From positions 1 through 64,000 of the forward strand of contig CAKUYE010000001.1 of assembly GCA_934702375.1 (NCBI GenBank): a DNA stretch of 64,000 nt. The letters are read 5' to 3'. Below the pieces are notes generated by a model, which worked only from the letters and a program-made list of their open reading frames with translations, did no database searches and was not told the origin of the DNA. Position numbers and translations under genes: made by a program. Below, one piece after another: positions 26,653 through 34,982 of this stretch (positions within the stretch are counted from its first letter, which is position 1; every line of letters starts with the position of its first letter). The DNA comes from an uncultured Bacillota bacterium. GTDB lineage: Bacteria; Bacillota; Dehalobacteriia; UBA7702.

Positions 26653-27291
26653 TTATTCCAATTCTTTTTTAAAATCGCGGATCAATTTCACAATCATTTC
26701 ATTTTTCGTTTTCATACTGACTTTGTTCACCACCATCCGGGCGGAAATATCCCGGATCACATCCTCATAGATCACAAGGCCGTTAGCATCCAAAGTTGCA
26801 CCGCTCTGAACAATATCAACGATAACATCGGCAAGGCCGGTGATGGGAGCCAATTCCACGGATCCGTTGATCTTGATGATTTCCACACGCTCCGAGCGCT
26901 CCTCACGAAAATATTTCTCAGCAATATGGGGATACTTTGTAGCTACTTTCTTTCGCTGGTTTTTCTCCCAAAGCTCCTGTTTTCCCACAGGTCCGGCCAC
27001 ACACATACGGCAACGACCAAAACCAAGATCAAGGACCTCAAAGAGATCTCGTTCTTCTTCCAACAAAGTATCCTTACCTACAATGCCGATATCGGCGGCA
27101 CCGTATTCTACAAAAGTAGGGATATCCGAAGGCTTTCCCAGGAAAAAGCGGACGCCGCCGCTTTCATCGGTAAGAATCAGCTTGCGCTTGGGATCATCAA
27201 ATTCCGGACAGACAATACCGCTTTTACGGAAAAATTCCATGGAGAGATCGGCCAGGCGGCCCTTGGCCAAAGCAACATTCAATGTTTTCAT
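26653..27291 (-). CDS. hisG: ATP phosphoribosyltransferase, short form
   Basis: The 212-residue catalytic subunit begins histidine synthesis from ATP and PRPP. It has LNVALAKGRLADLSMEFF, YGAADIGIVGKDTL and the PRPP loop DVIVDIVQSGATLDANGL. The short form lacks the C-terminal regulatory ACT-like domain and needs HisZ, encoded just upstream with an ATGA overlap, for activity and histidine feedback. Confidence 0.97.
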   Translation of the reverse strand: MKTLNVALAKGRLADLSMEFFRKSGIVCPEFDDPKRKLILTDESGGVRFFLGKPSDIPTFVEYGAADIGIVGKDTLLEEERDLFEVLDLGFGRCRMCVAGPVGKQELWEKNQRKKVATKYPHIAEKYFREERSERVEIIKINGSVELAPITGLADVIVDIVQSGATLDANGLVIYEDVIRDISARMVVNKVSMKTKNEMIVKLIRDFKKELE

Positions 27292-28286
27292 GACGACATT
27301 CCCTCCTCTCCGTTACCGGCTAAGATGTCCAATAAAAAGTTGATATTTACCGAAAAGCCCGTAGCCGGCGTGGCCGGGCCGAATTTTTCTACCAGGTGGT
27401 CATAACGCCCCCCAGAGAGTATCGGCGTGCCAAAGCCGGAAACAAAGCCCTGAAAGATAATGCCGGTATAATAAGATAACGCGCTAACCATGCCGAGATC
27501 AATGGCCAGATAGCGGCCGTAGCCTGCTTTTTGCAACCGTTCTACCACATCGGAAAGATTATCAATGGCTTCCCGAGCCTTGCCCCCAAAACGATAGTCC
27601 TTTAATCGGGTCAGGATTTCAATACCACCGTAAAGTGCCGGCAACTCCGTTAATGCAGATTTCAAATCTCCGCCAATGCCCAAAGCTGCCACCTTCTTTT
27701 CCAGTCCAAGAAAATCCTTTTTATCCACAAGATGGCGTAAAGCATCTTTTTCGGCAAAGGGCAGCGATGTTTCGTTCATCAATCCCTTAAAATATTTCAC
27801 CTGCCCCAGCTCTACGGTAAATTCATTTAGCCCGGCAGCAATAAGAGCTTCAATGGCGGTAGCTATCATCTCGGCATCTGCCGCCGAAGAGCCGTCGCCA
27901 ATGCTTTCGCAGCCGGCCTGGGTGATTTCCTTTAAATCCAGGTACCGATCTTTTTTGCTGCGAAATACATTCTGACAATAGCACAATTTTAAAGGCAGTC
28001 GCTCCTTAAGCTTCGTTGCAGCCAACCGGGCACAGGGCACGGTAAGATCGGGGCGAAGAACAAGAATACGTCCCTGCTCATCGACAAACTTAATCATATC
28101 CTCTTCGGGGATGATATCCCGCTGGCCGCTGAAGGAATCAAAAAATTCCAATGTCGGCGTAACGATCTCGGAGAAACCACCGTGTCGAAAGACCTCGATC
28201 ATAGCATTTTCAATTTTTCGCTTGCGATAGCTTTCGTCTGCAAGAAGATCCTGCTCGCCATCGGGGACATAAAGCTTCCAGGTCAT
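27288..28286 (-). CDS. hisZ: ATP phosphoribosyltransferase regulatory subunit (HisRS-like)
   Basis: The 332-residue protein is a class II aminoacyl-tRNA synthetase catalytic-core paralogue: VRPDLTVPCARLAAT in place of motif 2 surroundings, FRSKKDRYLDLKEITQAGCESIG, and LGMVSALSYYTGIIFQGF, GGRYDHLV. It lacks the anticodon domain of HisRS and serves as regulatory subunit of short HisG. The start at 28284-28286 has AAAGGATG about 10 bases ahead. It is the first structural gene behind the attenuator. Confidence 0.94.
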   Translation of the reverse strand: MTWKLYVPDGEQDLLADESYRKRKIENAMIEVFRHGGFSEIVTPTLEFFDSFSGQRDIIPEEDMIKFVDEQGRILVLRPDLTVPCARLAATKLKERLPLKLCYCQNVFRSKKDRYLDLKEITQAGCESIGDGSSAADAEMIATAIEALIAAGLNEFTVELGQVKYFKGLMNETSLPFAEKDALRHLVDKKDFLGLEKKVAALGIGGDLKSALTELPALYGGIEILTRLKDYRFGGKAREAIDNLSDVVERLQKAGYGRYLAIDLGMVSALSYYTGIIFQGFVSGFGTPILSGGRYDHLVEKFGPATPATGFSVNINFLLDILAGNGEEGMSS

Positions 28287-28327
28287 AGAACGATCATCCT
28301 TTCTGAGATATTCCGGGGAACCCGGGA

Positions 28328-28359
28328 AATAAAAACGCAGCCACAATTGCGTGACTGCG
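28328..28359 (-). terminator. his attenuator terminator
   Basis: On the minus strand CGCAGTCAC (28351-28359) pairs with GTGGCTGCG (28336-28344) around a 6-base loop and is followed by TTTTTATTT. It stands between the leader-peptide stop (28410) and hisZ (28286). A second hairpin, CGGGTAAT/ATTACCCG (28391-28416), overlaps the leader stop codon. Leader codons 19-23 contain GTGGC...TGCG (28446-28457), a copy of the terminator's right arm, and could form an antiterminator with its left arm. Confidence 0.8.
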
Positions 28360-28409
28360 GAACTTACTATAAAGAAATATACCCTACCTACGGGTAATTT
28401 TGAATGACA

Positions 28410-28514
28410 TTACCCGCAAATAAAGGAAGGTGCTTTCGGAGAACACGCACACGCCACAAAAATATTTTTTTCTGCACAATGGTGATGGTGGTGGTGGTGA
28501 AGATGCATGCGCAT
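28410..28514 (-). CDS. hisL: his operon leader peptide (HisL-type, seven consecutive His)
   Basis: A 34-codon frame starts at ATG 28512-28514 with AAAGGAG (28523-28529) 8 bases ahead and ends TAA at 28410-28412. It begins M-R-M-H-L and then has seven His codons in a row (codons 6-12), so eight His in the first twelve residues, followed by Cys and a Cys/Ala stretch (CACSP). Stalling at the His codons when charged tRNA-His is scarce would leave the downstream antiterminator arm free. The peptide is His and Cys rich, so metal binding is an alternative, but the terminator and hisZ directly downstream make attenuation the simpler reading. Confidence 0.88.
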   Translation of the reverse strand: MRMHLHHHHHHHCAEKNIFVACACSPKAPSFICG

Positions 28515-28566
28515 TTTAAAAGCTCCTTTCTTATGGATAGATCACGATTTCTTGATGTTGTTTGAT

Positions 28567-28595
28567 ATTATACTATGATAATCCGGGAAAATCAA
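28567..28595 (-). promoter_or_regulatory. his operon promoter
   Basis: TATAAT (28567-28572) with TTGATT (28590-28595) at a 17-base spacer on the minus strand, about 50 bases ahead of the leader peptide. Confidence 0.75.
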
Positions 28596-28707
28596 GTATA
28601 ATTTTACATTTTTTCTCAAAAAAATTAGTAAAAATTAGGACAAGACTTTTCACCCATTTTTCATTTTCGCATAGAATGAAAGAAGAATCAAAGAAAGGAA
28701 CTTTACT

Positions 28708-29502
28708 ATGACCTGGTTTTTATCACTCCCCACGTTGCTCCAGGGGCTGCTGGCCGGTTTACTGGCGTTGCTCCCTGCGGCAGGCGGCGCAGCGATGGTA
28801 TTTCCCCTTCGTGATCTCAACCAGAAATATCTGGACGGTTGCCTTGGCCTGGCCGGCGGAATTATGGTAGCGGCATCCTTTTATTCATTGCTGAACCCTG
28901 CCTACGATCAGGCGGTAGCGCTGCATTTCACTCCGATCTGGCCCATCGTTTCCGGTTTTATTTGCGGTGTGCTTTTTCTGCTTTTTGCCGACAAGGTGCT
29001 GCCCACCGACGGCAGAGAAACCAAGGCAGGAAAATTCCTTCAACGCTCCTTTGGCAGCAACACACTTCTCTACCTCGCCATGACGGTACATAATATCCCC
29101 GAAGGCCTCGCTATCGGGGTTGCCGTTGGGGCTGCAGCCGATGGCAGCACCATGGCGGCAGCTCTGGCACTGGCTCTGGGCATCGGCATTCAAAACTTCC
29201 CGGAAGGCGCTGCGATTTCCCTTCCTCTGCGCCGAGACGGTCTTTCTCCGGCAAAAGCCTTTGGCTTTAGCCAGCTTTCGGCCACAGCAGAAACCATCTC
29301 CGCCATGATCGGCGCAGCTCTTACCATCTTTGCCGAACCGATCCTTCCCTTTATCCTGGCCTTTGCCGCCGGAGCAATGATTTTTGTGGTTTTTGCCGAG
29401 ATCATTCCCGAGGCTCATATCAACGGCAACAAAAAAGCGGTGTCGGTGTTGGCGGCGGTGGGGTTTGTTGTAATGATGTTCTTCGACCTCTTCTTCAGCT
29501 GA
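28708..29502 (+). CDS. zupT: ZIP-family metal transporter
   Basis: The 264-residue protein has eight hydrophobic segments. The two metal-binding helices carry HNIPEGLAIGVAVG and QNFPEGAAISLPL, the H/N-x-x-P-E-G patterns of ZIP transporters; the second has Asn-Phe where many have His. Such proteins import zinc and other divalent metals. AAAGGAAC lies 8 bases before the ATG. It is divergent from the his leader; whether the two share regulation is not visible. No Zur or Fur box was identified. Confidence 0.88.
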   Translation: MTWFLSLPTLLQGLLAGLLALLPAAGGAAMVFPLRDLNQKYLDGCLGLAGGIMVAASFYSLLNPAYDQAVALHFTPIWPIVSGFICGVLFLLFADKVLPTDGRETKAGKFLQRSFGSNTLLYLAMTVHNIPEGLAIGVAVGAAADGSTMAAALALALGIGIQNFPEGAAISLPLRRDGLSPAKAFGFSQLSATAETISAMIGAALTIFAEPILPFILAFAAGAMIFVVFAEIIPEAHINGNKKAVSVLAAVGFVVMMFFDLFFS

Positions 29503-29514
29503 TTTTGGCGCGCT

Positions 29515-29616
29515 AAATGCACAGAACTCGGCAAACCTGTTCAAAGTCGAGCTTACGGGTACATTAAGTACACCGCAAACTCAACTCCGAACCTGTTTAC
29601 CGAGTTCTGCACATTT
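29515..29616. repeat. 102-bp imperfect palindrome between convergent genes
   Basis: The outer 22 bases (29515-29536) match the reverse complement of 29595-29616 at 20 positions. Similarity continues inward through GAGCTTACGG to a GTAC/GTAC pair flanking a 5-base centre ATTAA (29563-29567), giving two arms of about 48 bases. Many differences are of the kind that keep G-U pairs. It lies between the stop of zupT and the end of the aldolase gene and may act as a two-way terminator or be a small palindromic mobile element. Confidence 0.7.
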
Positions 29617-29644
29617 ATTGCCGTCTTAGTTATTTTTTTCTCTT

Positions 29645-30823
29645 TTAAAATCTTTTGGCGTACTTTTCCAAATAGAAGGTGCGCATGATGCTGCAATCCT
29701 CTTTTTCCAATGCGTGGAGCTTCCTTTCCGGATCGTTGGCAGTAAAAAATTCGGAAAGCAGCCTTGTCCGAGCATTTTTTTCGGTTATATCCGCCAAGGC
29801 AGCGGCATCCTCCATGGTTTTGCCGCAACAAAGTGCGCCGCATTTTTCCACCAGAACGCCATGATTTTCTCCCAAAGCAGCGGCAATGCCATCGGCATAG
29901 AAAGCCGACCACTCCATTTTTTCCCCGTTAATCTGAGCAAAATCATCCAGATACGCCGCCAAAGGCTCCCGCAATACGGAGCAAGCCAACGTTGCAGGAG
30001 AAAAGGACTGGCGGATTGCATGGATATCCGGCCGCTTTTTGTATATCAATAAATGAGTCCGTTGCTCTTCGCTGATCACCGGATGATCCAGTTCCATTTC
30101 AGATCCATCGGGATAATACATTACCGGCGTGCCATCGGCTTTGCGTTCACTGGTGCATAATTGACGCACTCTTTCCGGCATGGACTCTCGATAAAAACAG
30201 GTAAGCACATCCTGATAGATATTATCCTCCATGGTCATAGCGCGCTGCATAAAGCTTTCATAAGCCATGCGGATATGGTGGCTGCACAACATTTCCAATC
30301 CCACAGCAGCACGGAAAGCATCGGCACTGTTCCCTCCAAGACAAACAGCGCCATGATGCGCCATTAATGCTGCAGCATGAAGGTCATCGTGAAGCACTGC
30401 AACAACATGATCCTTGAGGGCATCGCTACCGGGAAGACCATAAGCAGCACAGGGCATGCCGTTCAGCTTAACATTTCCAATCTTGAGACCGGGAATATCC
30501 GCATCAAAAGCACCCAAAACCGAAGCATCGGTTTGATGCGTATGAATAATAAAATTTGCTTTGGGATTGGAGCAATACAATGCCCGGTGCATCTCAACCT
30601 CCGAAGAAGGCAAGCCATCCCCCCAGGAGCGTCCGTCCGTAAGATTCACAATCACAAGATCCTCCGGACGTAAAGAACGATAATCCTTACCGCTGGGGGT
30701 AATCACAAAATGACCGCGATCCACACGGCAGCTGAGGTTGCCCCAGGTACGCACAATCAGACCGGCACTCAGCAACCGCATACTCATATCCAGAATATCT
30801 TCTCTTGCCTTCGCAAGTTCCAT
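29645..30823 (-). CDS. Class II aldolase/adducin-family protein with tandem domains
   Basis: The 392-residue protein starts at 30821-30823 behind GAGGAGGT. Residues 1-210 are a full class II aldolase domain: GNLSCRV, SGKDYRSL, LPSSEVEMH with Glu75, zinc ligands HTH (94-96) and a later AHHG. Residues ~255-392 look like a second, partly degenerate copy (RPDIHAIRQSFSP, GENHGVLVEKCGALCCGKTMEDAAALA) that keeps the overall pattern but not all metal histidines. Single-domain members have about 215 residues. Substrates are sugar phosphates or similar; the specific one is unknown. It is the last gene of a run starting at spmA. Confidence 0.8.
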   Translation of the reverse strand: MELAKAREDILDMSMRLLSAGLIVRTWGNLSCRVDRGHFVITPSGKDYRSLRPEDLVIVNLTDGRSWGDGLPSSEVEMHRALYCSNPKANFIIHTHQTDASVLGAFDADIPGLKIGNVKLNGMPCAAYGLPGSDALKDHVVAVLHDDLHAAALMAHHGAVCLGGNSADAFRAAVGLEMLCSHHIRMAYESFMQRAMTMEDNIYQDVLTCFYRESMPERVRQLCTSERKADGTPVMYYPDGSEMELDHPVISEEQRTHLLIYKKRPDIHAIRQSFSPATLACSVLREPLAAYLDDFAQINGEKMEWSAFYADGIAAALGENHGVLVEKCGALCCGKTMEDAAALADITEKNARTRLLSEFFTANDPERKLHALEKEDCSIMRTFYLEKYAKRF

Positions 30824-30836
30824 TTTTTCCACCTCC

Positions 30837-32096
30837 TCAAGCTTTTTGACAGTAAGCAGCCATGGCCTTTCCGGCCTGATAGCCGGAGCAAAGAGCCGCC
30901 TGAATATTAAATCCACCGGTATAACCATCAATATCCATCACTTCACCGGCGAAAAACAGACCCTGTTTTTTCTTGGACATCATCGTCTTGGGATCAATCT
31001 CTTTAACCTTTACACCGCCGCCGGTCACAATGGCTTCCTCTGCTTTGTGGCAGCATTTCACGGTAAAGGGAAAATGCTTCAGCAAGGAAAGAACTTTTTT
31101 CCGCTCCTCTTTATTGATCATACATCCTTTTTTAAAGGGATCCACCCCGGAAAGCTCCAGAAATACCGGGATCATTTTCCTTGGGAGCAAACCTTCAAGG
31201 ATATGGCGAAAATCCTTTTTGGAGAGGGCTTCAAAGTCCCGTTGCAAACGGTCGTCCAACTGCTTGTCGCTAAGAGCCGGTTTCAAGTCGATTTCCATAG
31301 CCAAAGGTGCGCGGTCTTCAATAAAATGCAGCGAAACACTGCGGCTGGCAGAAAGGATTACCGGACCGGACAAGCCATCGGCAGTGAAAACCATTTCTCC
31401 AAAGCGATGCTCCAGTACCTTCCCTCGGTGATAAATGGTAACGCCCACATTCCGCAGGCTCAGCCCTTCCATTTTACCGGCATAGTCTTCAACCACCGTC
31501 AACGGTACTAAAGAGGGAAACAGCGGCGTTACGGTGTGGCCGGCATCCTCAGCAAAGGTATAACCATCTCCAGTGGAGCCGGTCAAAGGATAAGAAATCC
31601 CACCGGTAGCCACCAACACGGCTGAAGCCGCCAAAGTGCGCCCCTTTACCTCCACAGCACAAACGGCATCCCCGTTAAAAAGGATGGCATCGGCCTCAGC
31701 TAAAAATTCCACCTTGGTTCCGGCACGACGAAGCTGGCGTTCCATACAGCCTACGATGTCCCGAGATTGATCGGAAACCGGAAAAACCCGGTTTCCCCGC
31801 TCGGTTTTTAAAGGAACCTCCCGTTCCTCAAACCAGTTTTGCACCGCAGAAGAAGGGAAATTTTTGTAAGCACTGTACAAAAACTTGCCGTTGCCGGGCA
31901 TATGCTCCATAAAGGCTGCAATATCACTGTCATTCGTCACATTGCACCGCCCTTTCCCGGCAATCAACATTTTCTTTCCTAATTTTGCATTTTTTTCCAG
32001 CAGCGTAACCGGTACACCGCTTTGGGCCAGGATATAAGAGGCCATCATCCCGGCGGGCCCTCCGCCGATGACGATGGCATTTTTTACTTGATTCAA
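30837..32096 (-). CDS. FAD-dependent HI0933/BaiN-like flavoprotein
   Basis: The 419-residue protein has the dinucleotide fold AIVIGGGPAGMMASYILAQSG, LEKNAKLGKKMLIAGKGRCNVTN typical of the HI0933 family, VLVATGGISYPLTGSTGDGY, and a C-terminal GGVKVKEIDPKTMMSKKKQGLFFAGEVMDIDG followed by GGFNIQAALCSGYQAG. The family contains the bile-acid reductase BaiN, but most members have no known substrate. The start overlaps the FAH-family stop by 4 bases. Confidence 0.88.
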   Translation of the reverse strand: MNQVKNAIVIGGGPAGMMASYILAQSGVPVTLLEKNAKLGKKMLIAGKGRCNVTNDSDIAAFMEHMPGNGKFLYSAYKNFPSSAVQNWFEEREVPLKTERGNRVFPVSDQSRDIVGCMERQLRRAGTKVEFLAEADAILFNGDAVCAVEVKGRTLAASAVLVATGGISYPLTGSTGDGYTFAEDAGHTVTPLFPSLVPLTVVEDYAGKMEGLSLRNVGVTIYHRGKVLEHRFGEMVFTADGLSGPVILSASRSVSLHFIEDRAPLAMEIDLKPALSDKQLDDRLQRDFEALSKKDFRHILEGLLPRKMIPVFLELSGVDPFKKGCMINKEERKKVLSLLKHFPFTVKCCHKAEEAIVTGGGVKVKEIDPKTMMSKKKQGLFFAGEVMDIDGYTGGFNIQAALCSGYQAGKAMAAYCQKA

Positions 32097-32863
32097 TTGG
32101 AAACCTCTCTGATAACTTTATTCTTTAATGTGCCGATCCCCTCTATCGTTACCGCCACCTCATCGCCAATGTGAAGTTCTCCCACACCGCTGGGAGTCCC
32201 CATAAGAATGAGATCTCCGGGGTTCAAGGTCATCACCTTGCTCAAGTAGCTTACCACCTGGGGTACGGAAAAAATCATATCCTCCGTATTGGCTTGCTGA
32301 CGTACTTCTCCGTTGACACAAAGGGTTATTTCCAGATGCTCCGGATCCAGATTCGTTTCGATCCAGGGACCAACAGGCAAAAACGTATCAAAAGACTTGG
32401 AAATCGTCCACTGACCGTGGATGGGCTGAAGATTTCGAGCGGTAATATCATTGGCAATGGTATAGCCAAGAATGTAGTGAGCCGCTTCTGCCTCCCCGAT
32501 GTACCGGGCACGACGACCAATCACCACCGCCAATTCCCCTTCGTAATCCATTTGTGTTACCAGCTCATGAGGGTAAACAATATTTTCACCGTCTCCGATC
32601 AATGCCGAAGAAGGCTTCATGAAAAAACTGGGTTTTTCCGGAGTCGGAATGCCCATTTCTTCCGCATGGTTTTTATAATTTAATCCCAGACAAATCGCTT
32701 TTGAAGCATCCACCGGACAAAGAAGCCGCACCTCAGATAAGGGGAAACCGATCCCCTCGCGGATCGGCTTTTGAAAGATCGTCCCTGCAAGGGGATATGC
32801 CTTTTTGTGATCAATCATGCCATATTTTGGCAGGCTGTTATGAACAAAACGCGTCAATTTCAT
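32093..32863 (-). CDS. Fumarylacetoacetate hydrolase-family protein
   Basis: The 256-residue protein has the FAH core: CLGLNYKNHAEEMG, KPSSALIGDGENI, metal-binding E in MDYEGELAVVIGRRA, GYTIANDITARNLQ, and LILMGTPSGVGELHIGDEV. Members cleave C-C bonds in acylpyruvates or decarboxylate oxaloacetate; the local genes do not point to one substrate. It begins 16 bases after rluB ends and overlaps the next gene. Confidence 0.88.
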   Translation of the reverse strand: MKLTRFVHNSLPKYGMIDHKKAYPLAGTIFQKPIREGIGFPLSEVRLLCPVDASKAICLGLNYKNHAEEMGIPTPEKPSFFMKPSSALIGDGENIVYPHELVTQMDYEGELAVVIGRRARYIGEAEAAHYILGYTIANDITARNLQPIHGQWTISKSFDTFLPVGPWIETNLDPEHLEITLCVNGEVRQQANTEDMIFSVPQVVSYLSKVMTLNPGDLILMGTPSGVGELHIGDEVAVTIEGIGTLKNKVIREVSN

Positions 32864-32879
32864 CGTTCACGCCTTCTTT

Positions 32880-33683
32880 TCATTTTTTATAAAAGGGATA
32901 TTTATCCTTACGGCCGGGGCGTTTTTCCATCACCACCGGGCGGGATTTGGGGCGCACCGGTTTTTCCTTTACATCACCGAGAAGCCGGCGTACCTCTTCT
33001 TTTTTCAAAAACCGCCACTCACCGACTTTCAAACCTTTCAGACTTAAAAAATCAAAGTTAGTGCGAGTAAGTTCCTCCACCGGGCAGCCGATAGCCTGAA
33101 ACATTCGGCGGATCTGACGTTTTTTTCCTTCGTGGATTACCACTTCCCACTGGGTAATTTTCCCTTTTTTTGCCAAAAAACGAATTTTTGCCGGAGCAAA
33201 GGTTTCTTCCTCCAGCTCTAAGCCGTTTCGCAGCAGTGTCAATTTTTCTTCACTGGGAGAACCCTTTACCGAGACACGATAAACCTTGTTGATTTCCCGG
33301 GAAGGATGAATCATTTTATTGGTAAAGCTGCCATCGTTGGTCAAAAGAAGCAAACCGGTGGTATCCATATCCAAACGTCCCACCGGATACATACGCACAT
33401 GCCAATCCGGAAGCAAATCCAAAACCGTAGGGCGATCGTGAGTATCGGTAACGGTGCAAAGATACCCCTTGGGCTTATACATCAGAACGTATATCTTCCG
33501 TTCCTTGCGTTCGACGGGTTTTCCGTCAACGGCAATTTTATCTTTACCAAAATCGGCTTTAGAGCCAAGAGTCGTTACCACTTTCCCGTTGACCGTTACA
33601 TGACCTCCGGTAATCAATTCTTCGGCTTTTCTTCTTGAGGCCACACCGGCGGCAGCCAATAATTTCTGTAATCTTTCTTCCAT
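32880..33683 (-). CDS. rluB: 23S rRNA pseudouridine synthase RluB/RsuA family
   Basis: The 267-residue protein has an N-terminal S4 RNA-binding domain (RLQKLLAAAGVASRRKAEELI) and a RsuA/RluB catalytic core with GRLDMDTTGLLLLTNDG containing the catalytic aspartate. A basic tail of about 25 residues follows. It modifies a uridine in 23S rRNA. It begins at 33681-33683 behind GGAGG. The order spmA-spmB-rluB is the one of Bacillus and many Clostridia. Confidence 0.93.
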   Translation of the reverse strand: MEERLQKLLAAAGVASRRKAEELITGGHVTVNGKVVTTLGSKADFGKDKIAVDGKPVERKERKIYVLMYKPKGYLCTVTDTHDRPTVLDLLPDWHVRMYPVGRLDMDTTGLLLLTNDGSFTNKMIHPSREINKVYRVSVKGSPSEEKLTLLRNGLELEEETFAPAKIRFLAKKGKITQWEVVIHEGKKRQIRRMFQAIGCPVEELTRTNFDFLSLKGLKVGEWRFLKKEEVRRLLGDVKEKPVRPKSRPVVMEKRPGRKDKYPFYKK

Positions 33684-33737
33684 AATTTCCTCCAATTTAA
33701 TTATAAGAGGAAAGGAACCAATATACAAGACCTTTCT

Positions 33738-34268
33738 TTAAAAAAAGAGCTTCGTCACATAAAAAGCCGTAAAAAAAGCAACGAAATCTCCGATAAGCCC
33801 TACCCAAAGAGCATAGCGAAAGCGTTTGATGGCCACAGCACCAAAATAAACGGTGAGAACATAAAAGGTCGTTTCAGTGCTGCCCTGCATGATCGAAGCC
33901 ATACGGCCAATAAAGGAATCCGGACCGTAATGCTGGATCAGCCCGGCAGTAAGCCCCAGTGAGCCGCTGCCGGAAAGAGGCCGCATCAGCGCCAGAGGAA
34001 TCACCTCTGAGGGAATCCCCAGTCGAGTACAGAGCGGAGCGCAAGCCTTTTGGAGCAGGGACATCCCGCCGCCATTGATGAAAATGGATACCGCCGTCAG
34101 CATAGCGATGAGAAACGGCAGAAGATTCCAGGTGAGAAGAAGCCCCTCCTTGGCTCCGTCGATAAACTCATCATACACCGAAACACCTCGATAATAGGCA
34201 TAAAGAGGAACCGCCAAAAGAATCAGAGGAATGATCCAATCGGAAAGAGAAGCCAAAGCTGCTACCAT
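33738..34268 (-). CDS. spmB: Spore maturation protein B
   Basis: The 176-residue membrane protein has a nucleoside-recognition (Gate) domain: PLYAYYRGVSVYDEFIDGAKEGLLLTWNLLPFLIAMLTAVSIF, RPLSGSGSLGLTAGLIQHYGPDSF and QGSTETTFYVLTVYFG. With SpmA it is needed for full dehydration of the spore core in Bacillus and Clostridium. It overlaps spmA by 7 bases. Confidence 0.93.
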   Translation of the reverse strand: MVAALASLSDWIIPLILLAVPLYAYYRGVSVYDEFIDGAKEGLLLTWNLLPFLIAMLTAVSIFINGGGMSLLQKACAPLCTRLGIPSEVIPLALMRPLSGSGSLGLTAGLIQHYGPDSFIGRMASIMQGSTETTFYVLTVYFGAVAIKRFRYALWVGLIGDFVAFFTAFYVTKLFF

Positions 34269-34849
34269 TTTTTACGCCTCCCCTTTGCAAAGAGATGGGA
34301 GGCAATGAGAGCCGCTGCCAACCCGGCACAGGAAGCCAGTAACGAGGGAATGATGATCTCCGCCGCATTGGCACTGCCGGCTTCGGCACGAATCCCCAGA
34401 ATCATGCCGGGCATCAAACTCACCGCCGAGGTATTCAACGCCAAAAAGGTAATCATTTCCTTTGTTGCCGTCCCTTTATTCTTATTGGTAGCCTCCAGCT
34501 CTTTCATGGCCTGAATGCCAAAGGGAGTGGCAGCATTGCCCAAACCGAGAAAATTCGCGGAGAAATTCATTACCATCGGCGCCCAGGCTTTGTGCTCTCG
34601 TGGGAGATCTCGGAAAAGAGGACGCACCAAAGGATAGACCAACCGGGAAAAACGATCCAACAGCCCCGAGCCTTCTGCCAACCGCATGATGCCGGACCAG
34701 AGAGAAAGAAAAGCCGCAAGACCAATGATCATTTCAATGGCATTGGTGGCCCCCTCTAAAACCGAAGGAAATACCACTGCCGTTTTACCCGTTACAATCG
34801 CAGCCAAAATACCGCCGCAAAGCAAAAACAGCCAAATCGGATTCATCAT
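34262..34849 (-). CDS. spmA: Spore maturation protein A
   Basis: The 195-residue membrane protein has the Gate-domain pattern MIGLAAFLSLWSGIMRLAEGSGL, NLLGLGNAATPFG-type stretch NFSANFLGLGNAATPFGIQAM, and NTSAVSLMPG. It acts with SpmB in spore core maturation. The start at 34847-34849 is supported by GAGGTG; a second ATG follows directly. It is divergent from the small Trp/Gly/Cys-rich gene. Confidence 0.92.
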   Translation of the reverse strand: MMNPIWLFLLCGGILAAIVTGKTAVVFPSVLEGATNAIEMIIGLAAFLSLWSGIMRLAEGSGLLDRFSRLVYPLVRPLFRDLPREHKAWAPMVMNFSANFLGLGNAATPFGIQAMKELEATNKNKGTATKEMITFLALNTSAVSLMPGMILGIRAEAGSANAAEIIIPSLLASCAGLAAALIASHLFAKGRRKKW

Positions 34850-34908
34850 AGGAAAACACCTCATCCCATCTTACGGCAAAATATTTCAGAATATGTCCGA
34901 AAAGTTGC

Positions 34909-34936
34909 ACCGATCCAATGAGACAAACATAGGATA
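34909..34936 (+). promoter_or_regulatory. Candidate sigma-K promoter
   Basis: AC (34909-34910), 17 bases, then CATAGGATA (34928-34936), an exact fit to the sigma-K pattern AC-N17-CATANNNTA. It stands 47 bases before the start of the small gene at 34983. Confidence 0.6.
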
Positions 34937-34982
34937 AAGTATAGACAGGTACTTGCCGTACCAAAACAAAGGAGGTGTGCTT

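Noticed and set aside
28287..28600. T-box riboswitch upstream of hisZ
   Set aside because: No T-box core sequence or long specifier stem is present; the leader peptide and terminator explain the region.
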